5,822 bases of DNA, from the NCBI GenBank assembly GCA_003455555.1, contig DMQX01000023.1, positions 1 through 5,822 on the forward strand, written 5' to 3'. Both the position numbers and the translations under genes were made by a program. This document shows positions 1 to 5,337 of the stretch, one piece after another (position 1 is the stretch's first letter; each line of letters starts with the position of its first letter). The notes beneath the pieces were generated by a model. That model saw only the letters and a list, made by a program, of their open reading frames with translations. It made no database searches and had not been told where the DNA came from. The stretch is from Candidatus Tayloriibacteriota bacterium. GTDB taxonomy: Bacteria > Patescibacteriota > Minisyncoccia > Phycocordibacterales > UBA11359.

Positions 1-11
1 ATAAGAGACAG
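1..11 (+). other. Tn5/Nextera mosaic-end adapter remnant (not genomic)
   Basis: The first 11 bases, ATAAGAGACAG, are identical to the last 11 bases of the 19-base Tn5 transposase mosaic end used in tagmentation libraries, in the orientation in which genomic insert follows directly. The match lies exactly at the edge of the window and ends where the downstream reading frame starts to look like a normal sigma-70 region 4. The remnant puts a TAA (2-4) in the frame of the first gene, which would make gene callers choose a later, false start. The sequence match is direct observation; the assembly-artefact explanation is inference, but a strong one. Confidence 0.88.
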
Positions 12-13
12 CT

Positions 14-925
14 TTAGAAGCGATCGGAAAACTTTACCGCATCACCCGTGAACGAGTTCGTCAAATCGAGAATTACGCCCTCAGCGCGATCCGAAAGTCG
101 GATGAGTATAAAAAAGAGCGATCTTCTTTTGAAGAACTTGAAAAATTGATCGAAAGTCTTGGTGGAGTTGTAGTTGAGGCTGACTTGCTCGGAAGTGTGG
201 CCAAGGATGAGTCAACTCAGAATCATTTGCACTTCTTGCTGGTGGTTGGCGAGTCGTTCAAGAAACTTAAGGAAGATGAAGAGTTCAAACACCGCTGGTA
301 TGTGGATGATGTGTTAGCTGAAAAAGTCCATGGCGCACTTCGAAAATTCTACAAGAGCCTTTCTGATAATGACCTTATTCCAGAATCAGAAGTTGTTTCA
401 AAATTCCTAGATCATGTTAAAGATATGTCTGCCGAGGCCCGCGATGACGAAGTGGCAAAGCGATGGCTTTCAGTCTCAAAGCAGATCGGCAAGAATCCGC
501 TCGGTGAATGGGGTTTGACCTCGTCTCCAAACATTAATATCAAAGGCATGCGCGATTGTGCTTTCCTTGTAATCCGACGACATGGTTCGCCGATCCATTT
601 CCGTGAGGTGGCCAAAAGTATTGAAAAACTGTTCGGCAAGAAGGCTCATGTCGCTACTACTCACAACGAATTGATCAAGGACCCTCGTTTTGTTTTGGTT
701 GGCCGAGGTCTTTATGCTTTGGCTGAATGGGGTTACCTCTCCGGCGTCGTCAAAGACGTCATTCGAAAGATTATCGAGAAGAATGGACCTTTGACCAAAG
801 ATAAAATAATCGAAAAAGTTCTCAAGGAGCGATATGTTAAGGAGAACACAATTTTGGTTAATCTTCAGAATCCTAAATATTTCAAAAAAGATAAAGAAGG
901 GAAGTATTCTGCCGCTGCGGTTTAG
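14..925 (+). CDS. Sigma-70 region 4 / HARE winged-helix DNA-binding protein, 5' partial
   Basis: Likely transcription-associated DNA-binding protein; exact role unknown. Counting from the codon at 14, residues 1-27 read LEAIGKLYRITRERVRQIEN and onward, a clear sigma-70 region 4.2 helix-turn-helix (TRERVRQIE is the recognition-helix signature). A helical, charged middle part follows. Around 536-730 is a HARE-HTH (HB1/ASXL/RpoE-delta-type) winged helix: GMRDCAFLVIRRHGSPIHFREVAK, then DPRFVLVGRGLYALAEWG. A further winged-helix-like segment lies at about 737-913 (VIRKIIEKNGPLTKDKIIEKVL...). No sigma regions 2 or 3 are visible, but the true N-terminus is missing. The open frame continues upstream of the TTG at 146, and the stop at 2-4 belongs to adapter sequence, so a 146 start (259 aa) would cut the sigma domain away. 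It ends with TAG at 923-925. Sigma-4/HARE fusions are, to my knowledge, common in Patescibacteria; whether they act as sigma factors or as RpoE-delta-like modulators is open. Confidence 0.85.
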   Translation, partial: LEAIGKLYRITRERVRQIENYALSAIRKSDEYKKERSSFEELEKLIESLGGVVVEADLLGSVAKDESTQNHLHFLLVVGESFKKLKEDEEFKHRWYVDDVLAEKVHGALRKFYKSLSDNDLIPESEVVSKFLDHVKDMSAEARDDEVAKRWLSVSKQIGKNPLGEWGLTSSPNINIKGMRDCAFLVIRRHGSPIHFREVAKSIEKLFGKKAHVATTHNELIKDPRFVLVGRGLYALAEWGYLSGVVKDVIRKIIEKNGPLTKDKIIEKVLKERYVKENTILVNLQNPKYFKKDKEGKYSAAAV

Positions 926-942
926 TTAACTTCGTTAAGTGA

Positions 943-958
943 CGCTTGCTCTCAAGCG
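943..958 (+). terminator. Small hairpin after the sigma/HARE gene, possible weak terminator
   Basis: CGCTTG (943-948) and CAAGCG (953-958) form a perfect 6-bp stem with a CTCT loop. A second mini-hairpin, TTAAC-TTC-GTTAA, lies just upstream at 926-938, directly after the stop codon. The following bases (AATATCCTTTG) are only moderately T-rich and there is no clean U-tract, so this is at best a weak intrinsic terminator; it could instead be an RNA-processing or 3'-end-stabilising hairpin. Confidence 0.3.
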
Positions 959-969
959 AATATCCTTTG

Positions 970-975
970 TAATAT
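970..975 (+). promoter_or_regulatory. Possible -10 element before the membrane-protein gene
   Basis: TAATAT matches TATAAT at 4 of 6 positions. TTGCTC at 946-951 could act as a poor -35 element with an 18-base spacer, though it overlaps the hairpin at 943-958. The hexamer ends only 4 bases before the ATG at 980, so a transcript starting at the usual distance would be essentially leaderless. There is no usable Shine-Dalgarno sequence: the AGG at 976-978 is too close to the start codon. Weak evidence on its own. Confidence 0.22.
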
Positions 976-979
976 AGGT

Positions 980-2284
980 ATGATATTTGAATTTATGCGG
1001 CAGTATTTGGGCAACACGACTGCGCAGGTTCTATCCTTTGTTTTTTACCTCTACCCAGTTTGGTTACCAGTTCTTCTGACCATAGTGTTTTGGGATATGT
1101 GGGTGCACTATGTTCGCAATCATTATTTCAATTCTATAAAATATACTCTGCTCGAGATTAAATTACCGATAGAGATCTCGAAATCACCGCATGCCATGGA
1201 AGTCATCATTGACTCCTTTTGGCAGATTGGGGGTGAGACAACTTTCTTTGACCGTTACTGGACTGGCAAGACCCGCCCATATTATTCTCTTGAATTGGTT
1301 TCAATCGAAGGCAATGTTCATTTTTTCGTCTGGACGCGCGATTCTGAAAAAGATTTAATCGAATCAAGAATTTACTCTCAATACCCAGGAGTGGAAGTGT
1401 ACGAGGTGCCCGATTACACCGCAGGTATTGAGTATGATGAGTCCAAGAATAAGATGTTCGCTTGCGTTTTTAAATTGGTGGACTCGAACAGCGCTCTACC
1501 TATAAAAGTATATTCGGACTTCGGTTTGGATAAGGATCCTAAAGAGGAATTCAAGATCGATCCGTTAACTCCGATCCTAGAATTTCTTGGATCTCTCGGG
1601 CCCGGTGAACAGGCCTGGTATCAGATAGTTATCCATACGCACAAGATTGGGGCAGACCGGCCAAAAGATAATGTCTGGTTCGATTTTGGTTTTGATTTTG
1701 AAAAATCACCGATTGGTTTTTATTTCGACGCTTCGAAAGCTTCCTTGTTCCAAAAAACCGACTGGAAAGAGGCTGAACTAAAAGCAATCAAGAAGATCAG
1801 AGAAAGTCTGGTTGATCTAGATCACCCGGATCGTTTTCCTCGCATCATGACTAAGGGTGAGATGGAGAAGATTGCTGCTATGGAGCACACCGTCGCCAAG
1901 CCAGCCTTCAATACAGGCATTCGCGCTCTTTATATCGCGGATAAGGATAAATATCAAGCTGGCCGAAGAAATGATCTGTATGGAGCTTATCGTCACTACA
2001 ATTCCATTTACAATGGTATAAAACCGGTTCCAACTTACACCGGATATGACAGCCCGTGGAATGATTTTATGGGCATGGGGGAGAGAAAAAAGAAAAAATA
2101 TGCTCTCCAGGCTTACAAAAAGCGCGGTTTCTTCTTTACTCCATATAATGAAAAAGATGTTTTTGTGATGAATGGCGAGGAACTGGCCTCTTTGTTCCAT
2201 TTCCCTGGCGCCGTCGCTACAACTCCTACGCTCAATCGCATACCTTCCAAGAAATCAGAAGCGCCTTCAAATTTGCCGATATAA
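980..2284 (+). CDS. Membrane-anchored T4SS/HerA-ATPase N-terminal-module-like protein, ATPase absent
   Basis: Function unknown. The 434-aa protein has one hydrophobic segment near the N-terminus (about residues 17-40, VLSFVFYLYPVWLPVLLTIVF) followed by basic and aromatic residues, suggesting a single membrane anchor with the rest in the cytoplasm. Conserved-looking blocks are LLEIKLP (57-63), KSPHAME (68-74), SLELVSIEG (103-111), YPGVEVYEVPDY (135-146), LGPGEQAWYQIVI (206-218), MTKGEMEKIAAMEHTVAKPAF (290-310) and ELASLFHFPG (401-410), then TPTLNRIPSKKSEAPSNLP (415-433). From memory, this order, including the HFPG...TP...SKK..P.NLP tail, is that of the region preceding the P-loop ATPase in CPR and actinobacterial type IV secretion/HerA-like proteins (possibly the DUF8128 family). 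Here the protein stops where that ATPase would begin; no Walker A or B motif is present. The ATG at 980 precedes the membrane segment, so it is preferred; the ATG at 995 is a possible alternative. The stop codon overlaps a TATAAT box serving the next gene. Coding status is secure; the family link is moderate. Confidence 0.85.
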   Translation: MIFEFMRQYLGNTTAQVLSFVFYLYPVWLPVLLTIVFWDMWVHYVRNHYFNSIKYTLLEIKLPIEISKSPHAMEVIIDSFWQIGGETTFFDRYWTGKTRPYYSLELVSIEGNVHFFVWTRDSEKDLIESRIYSQYPGVEVYEVPDYTAGIEYDESKNKMFACVFKLVDSNSALPIKVYSDFGLDKDPKEEFKIDPLTPILEFLGSLGPGEQAWYQIVIHTHKIGADRPKDNVWFDFGFDFEKSPIGFYFDASKASLFQKTDWKEAELKAIKKIRESLVDLDHPDRFPRIMTKGEMEKIAAMEHTVAKPAFNTGIRALYIADKDKYQAGRRNDLYGAYRHYNSIYNGIKPVPTYTGYDSPWNDFMGMGERKKKKYALQAYKKRGFFFTPYNEKDVFVMNGEELASLFHFPGAVATTPTLNRIPSKKSEAPSNLPI

Positions 2285-2285
2285 T
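2280..2285 (+). promoter_or_regulatory. TATAAT -10 box for mltG, overlapping the upstream stop codon
   Basis: A perfect TATAAT hexamer spans the TAA stop (2282-2284) of the preceding gene and ends 14 bases before the mltG ATG at 2300. Initiation about 7 bases downstream of the box would leave a leader of roughly 8 bases, and no Shine-Dalgarno is seen there, so near-leaderless translation is plausible. No convincing -35 element lies 16-18 bases upstream. The 9-mer CGATATAAT (2277-2285) recurs at 4432-4440 ahead of the nuclease gene, which supports a promoter role. Confidence 0.42.
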
Positions 2286-2299
2286 CCAAATACTACCGT

Positions 2300-3280
2300 A
2301 TGGAACCTACACAACCGATACCAGATGCCTCAGGCCTGCGCAGAAATTTTGTTCGCATTTTAATTTTGGTTATTTTGTTGTGTGCCGGTTTTTTGGCTTA
2401 TCTCAATGACCCACCGAGTACTTTTCCGACTGGCACGGTGTTTGAAGTTAAATCCGGCGAAACTCTAAATTCGATTGCCAAAGATTTAAAGTCACAGCAT
2501 GTCGTCAGGTCAACAACACTCCTAAAAGCAATGGTGGTTTTTTTGGGTGGCGAGCAGAAACTTCGGGCTGGTGATTATTATTTTGGGCGGTCACTTTCTG
2601 CGTACACCATAGCTTCTCGTTTAGTCAGGGGTAATTTTGATCTGGCTTCGTTCAAAGTTACAATCCCGGAAGGTAGTTCGATGCGGCAGATCGCGACGAT
2701 TCTGTCACCAAAACTGACAAAATTTTCCTCCGCCGATTTTTTGCGATTTTCATCTGAAAAGGAAGGTTATCTTTTTCCAGATACTTATTTCTTGATGCCT
2801 ACCGCGACTTCAGGTGAAGTGCTCGGTGTTTTGCAAGAAAATTTCGATGAAAAAATAAAAATCGTTGAGCCAGCAATCGTGGCATTTGGTAAATCGACTA
2901 AAGACGTCGTTACAATGGCTTCTATTTTGGAAGAAGAAGCTCAGACCCCGGCAGACTGGAGTATTATTTCCGGTATACTGTGGAAACGTATAAAGATTGG
3001 CATGCCTCTTCAGGTTGATTCGACCCTCGGTTACGTAACAGGCAAGGCCAGCAGTGAACTAACCACCACGGATCTTAAAAGCGATGGGCCTTACAATACC
3101 TATACGCGCAAGGGCTTGCCACCGACGCCAATTTGCAATCCAGGCCTTGAAACCATAACGGCGGCAGCCACTCCTACTACGACCCCTTACTTATACTATC
3201 TTTCTGACAAAAATGGTGTTATACATTATGCGGCTACATTTGCCGATCATATTAAAAACCGAGAAAAATATCTAAAGTAA
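2300..3280 (+). CDS. mltG: Endolytic murein transglycosylase MltG (YceG family)
   Basis: Cleaves glycan strands of nascent peptidoglycan, a proposed terminator of glycan polymerisation, from the outer face of the cytoplasmic membrane. The 326-aa length is close to E. coli MltG (340 aa). Residues 1-17 are a short cytoplasmic tail, about 18-35 (VRILILVILLCAGFLAYL) a single membrane anchor, about 43-110 a LysM-like region (FEVKSGETLNSIAKDL), and about 113-326 the YceG catalytic domain. Family motifs are EGYLFPDTY (155-163), ASILEEEA (207-214) with E211 and E213 aligning to the ASIVEKET block holding the E. coli catalytic Glu218, IGMPLQVDSTLGY (233-245), YNTYTRKGLPPTPICNPG (265-282) and TPYLYYLSDKNG (295-306). 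The catalytic Glu is present, so the enzyme is probably active. Translation likely starts at the ATG at 2300, 15 bases after the upstream stop. mnmA begins 3 bases downstream, so the two are probably co-transcribed. Identification is secure. Confidence 0.96.
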   Translation: MEPTQPIPDASGLRRNFVRILILVILLCAGFLAYLNDPPSTFPTGTVFEVKSGETLNSIAKDLKSQHVVRSTTLLKAMVVFLGGEQKLRAGDYYFGRSLSAYTIASRLVRGNFDLASFKVTIPEGSSMRQIATILSPKLTKFSSADFLRFSSEKEGYLFPDTYFLMPTATSGEVLGVLQENFDEKIKIVEPAIVAFGKSTKDVVTMASILEEEAQTPADWSIISGILWKRIKIGMPLQVDSTLGYVTGKASSELTTTDLKSDGPYNTYTRKGLPPTPICNPGLETITAAATPTTTPYLYYLSDKNGVIHYAATFADHIKNREKYLK

Positions 3281-3283
3281 CCT

Positions 3284-4387
3284 ATGGATGAGGCGGTAGA
3301 ATTAAAAAAGAAAAAAGTTTTTGTCGGACTTTCCGGCGGTGTTGACTCATCTGTCTCCGCGGCTCTTTTGAAGCGCGACGGTTATGATGTCACCGGAGTT
3401 TTTATTAAGGCCTGGTATCCCGATTTTTTGACCTGCACCTGGAAAGACGATCGCCGAGATGCGATGCGGGTTTGTGCCACACTTGATATTCCGTTTTTGA
3501 CAGTCGATCTGGAAAAAGAATATAAGAAAGAAGTTATTGATTATATGATCCGAGAATACGCCGAGGGTCGCACGCCCAATCCGGACGTCATGTGCAACAA
3601 AGTTATAAAGTTCGGCGGTTTTTTTAAAAAAGCCCTTGAAATGGGTGCTGATTATGTGGCGACAGGACATTATGCTCGTGTGGTGGAATCTCATTCCGAG
3701 GTTGATGAACCTATTTTTAAAATGCTGGAGGCAAAAGATGATAATAAGGATCAAACTTATTTTTTGTGGACTTTGACGCAAAACGAATTGGCACGGACAT
3801 TATTTCCGATTGGTGATCTGCCAAAACCAGAGGTGAGGGAATTGGCGGCGCAATTTGGTTTGCCGACCGCAAGCAAGAAAGACAGTCAGGGTTTATGTTT
3901 TTTGGGCAAAATTGATCTGAAGGATTTTCTCGGGCATTATTTCAAAGAGCAACAAGGCGATGTAATCGACGATGAGACAGGTGAAGTTGTTGGTACTCAT
4001 ACCGGTGCTTGGTTTTTTACGATCGGCGAGCGACGTGGCTTCACAACTTTTGCGGAAACGCCCGATGAAAAGCCTTATTATATTGTGGCTAAGGATGTAA
4101 AAGAGAACACTCTGACCGTTTCGCACAAAGAATCGGCCGGTGCGCCTTTGATGCCAACTCGGGAGATACGGATCACGAATGTTAATTGGATAACCGGTAT
4201 CGCTCCTTTGCGCAAGAAGATATCTGCTCGGATGCGATACCGTCAGGAACTCGTCTCTTGTAAAGTCAGTCAAGATGCCGATGGCTATTTTGTTGAGTTT
4301 GATAAGGATCAAAGCATCGTCTCAGCTGGACAGTCGATAGTATTTTATGCCGGTGGTGAATGTCTTGGTGGAGCAGTGGTGGAATAG
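3284..4387 (+). CDS. mnmA: tRNA-specific 2-thiouridylase MnmA
   Basis: ATP-dependent enzyme that thiolates the wobble uridine (U34) of tRNA-Lys, tRNA-Glu and tRNA-Gln in the cytoplasm, with sulfur delivered from a cysteine desulfurase and relay proteins. The 367-aa protein has the usual family length. Its N-terminal adenylation domain carries the PP-loop SGGVDSS (17-23). NPDVMCNK (99-106) holds the first catalytic Cys (C104, like E. coli Cys102), and SQGLCFLG (201-208) the second (C205, like Cys199). GHYARV (128-133), DQTYFLW (156-162), FTIGERRGF (245-253) and the C-terminal beta-barrel-like region (about 290-367, ending GGECLGGAVVE) are also typical. All catalytic residues are present. The insert WYPDFLTCTWKDDRRDAMRV (44-63) resembles the form I recall from Parcubacteria. 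The ATG at 3284 lies 3 bases after the mltG stop with no clear Shine-Dalgarno, so translation may depend on mltG translation. Identification is secure. Confidence 0.97.
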   Translation: MDEAVELKKKKVFVGLSGGVDSSVSAALLKRDGYDVTGVFIKAWYPDFLTCTWKDDRRDAMRVCATLDIPFLTVDLEKEYKKEVIDYMIREYAEGRTPNPDVMCNKVIKFGGFFKKALEMGADYVATGHYARVVESHSEVDEPIFKMLEAKDDNKDQTYFLWTLTQNELARTLFPIGDLPKPEVRELAAQFGLPTASKKDSQGLCFLGKIDLKDFLGHYFKEQQGDVIDDETGEVVGTHTGAWFFTIGERRGFTTFAETPDEKPYYIVAKDVKENTLTVSHKESAGAPLMPTREIRITNVNWITGIAPLRKKISARMRYRQELVSCKVSQDADGYFVEFDKDQSIVSAGQSIVFYAGGECLGGAVVE

Positions 4388-4434
4388 ATTTTTCTTATTC
4401 ACATTTTCATATAGCGTTAGCGGCCGAGTCGCGA

Positions 4435-4440
4435 TATAAT
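4435..4440 (+). promoter_or_regulatory. TATAAT -10 box of the ATP-cone nuclease gene
   Basis: A perfect TATAAT lies in the 105-base gap after mnmA (4388-4492). The context CGATATAAT (4432-4440) is identical to that before mltG. No good -35 is seen at standard spacing; TTCATA at 4407-4412 is 4/6 but 22 bases away. The ATG at 4439-4441 overlaps this box and would begin an 18-residue extension unlike the family, so it is better read as part of the promoter than as a start codon. The rest of the gap is T-rich at its 5' side, with no strong terminator hairpin after mnmA. Confidence 0.5.
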
Positions 4441-4478
4441 GTACGCAATTGTGGCTGTACTATTTTCAAAAATTAAAA

Positions 4479-4484
4479 AGAAGG
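4479..4484 (+). promoter_or_regulatory. Shine-Dalgarno that fixes the nuclease start at 4493
   Basis: AGAAGG (4479-4484) sits 8 bases before the ATG at 4493, a near-ideal ribosome binding site. It is the only convincing Shine-Dalgarno among the five gene starts visible here, and it argues against the upstream in-frame ATG at 4439, which lies inside the -10 box. Confidence 0.65.
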
Positions 4485-4492
4485 TTCCACAA

Positions 4493-5314
4493 ATGATCAC
4501 TGTCGTAAAATCGAACGGTGAGCGCGAACCTTTTAATGTGCTAAAGCTAGAGCACTCTCTGCTCAATGCAGGAGTTTCACCGACGTCAGTTCAAAAAATA
4601 ATCGATGTCGTTCAAAAAGAGCTGATCGACGGTATGAGCACGACTGAAATATATCGCCATGCATTTTTCATTTTACATAAAATGGAAAAGGCTAGTGCCG
4701 TCCGGTACTCTATGCGTCGGTCTTTGTCCGAACTTGGGCCATCAGGTTTTCCTTTTGAAAAATTCGTCGCTGAGATATTTAAGGTGCAAGGTTACACTAT
4801 CGAGACTGATAAGATGATTGTAGGTTATTGTACTGAGCATGAGCTGGATGTTGTTGCCTTCAATGAAAAGAAATTGATCATGTGCGAGGTGAAATTTCAT
4901 AATACGAACGGCATCAAGACCGATCTCAAGGTAGCGCTTTATGTTAAAGCTCGTTTCGATGATCTGCGGAAAATGCATTTTAATTATGGTGGTCGTGAAA
5001 TGATGTTGTCCGAAGGTTTACTTGTGACTAATACAAAATTTACAAAAAGTGCTATCAGTTATGCTATGTGCTCAGGTGTCGGTATGATCGGTTGGAACTA
5101 TCCGGTCAACGGCAATTTGCACGATCTAATCGTTAAATACAAAATGCACCCGATCACTTCGCTCGTCTCTATTAATTCTGATGAAAAAAAATATTTAATC
5201 AGTAAAGGTTTCGTTATTTGTTCGACTGTTCTCGAAAAATTACCGATTCTGCAAGCGGGCGGTTTCAGCCGACAGCGAATTGATGCTATTATTGATGAGA
5301 TAAAAGCGTTGTAG
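4493..5314 (+). CDS. ATP-cone / PD-(D/E)XK (Mrr-like) endonuclease fusion
   Basis: Predicted nuclease with a nucleotide-binding sensor; its target is unknown. With the start at 4493 it has 273 aa. Residues 1-84 are an ATP-cone (VVKSNGEREPFNVLKLEHSLLNAGV ... TEIYRHAFFIL ... ASAVRYSMRRSLSELGPSGFPFE), the fold that binds ATP/dATP in ribonucleotide reductases and NrdR. Residues about 87-200 are a restriction-endonuclease-like fold: helix FEKFVAEIFKVQGY, then HELDVVAFNEKKLIMCEVKFHN, with D119, E132 and K134 as the expected catalytic D...ExK set, all present. MIGWNYP (198-204) and LHDLIVKYKMHPITSL (209-224) follow. The tail (about 232-273, LISKGFVICSTVLEKLP ... FSRQRIDAIIDEIKAL) looks like a helix-hairpin-helix DNA-binding element. 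No methyltransferase or other restriction partner is in the window. It probably has its own promoter; mgtC follows after 23 bases. Domain calls are confident; a role in defence, repair or nucleotide-responsive turnover is inference. Confidence 0.9.
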   Translation: MITVVKSNGEREPFNVLKLEHSLLNAGVSPTSVQKIIDVVQKELIDGMSTTEIYRHAFFILHKMEKASAVRYSMRRSLSELGPSGFPFEKFVAEIFKVQGYTIETDKMIVGYCTEHELDVVAFNEKKLIMCEVKFHNTNGIKTDLKVALYVKARFDDLRKMHFNYGGREMMLSEGLLVTNTKFTKSAISYAMCSGVGMIGWNYPVNGNLHDLIVKYKMHPITSLVSINSDEKKYLISKGFVICSTVLEKLPILQAGGFSRQRIDAIIDEIKAL

Positions 5315-5337
5315 TTTTATTAGATAAAAATAATATC

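Noticed and set aside
146..925. Treating the TTG at 146 as the true start of a complete 259-aa protein
   Set aside because: The frame is open upstream with strong sigma region 4 coding content, and the only upstream stop (2-4) lies within adapter-identical bases.
2172..2363. 63-codon + strand open frame bridging the end of the membrane protein and the start of mltG
   Set aside because: It overlaps two well-supported genes in another frame and shows no recognisable domain.
4388..4434. Possible intrinsic terminator after mnmA in the T-rich stretch
   Set aside because: No stem longer than about 3-4 bp precedes the T-rich bases, so there is no hairpin plus U-tract.
4439..4492. ATG at 4439 as the nuclease start, giving an 18-residue N-terminal extension
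   Set aside because: That ATG overlaps a perfect TATAAT box; the ATG at 4493 has AGAAGG 8 bases upstream and begins exactly at the ATP-cone consensus.
412..4978. Several minus-strand open frames of 62-144 codons opposite the genes
   Set aside because: All lie opposite strongly supported + strand coding sequence and resemble no known protein, so they are treated as shadows.
5315..5337. Magnesium-sensing leader or riboswitch before the mgtC homologue
   Set aside because: Only 23 AT-rich bases separate it from the preceding gene, too short for a structured sensor.
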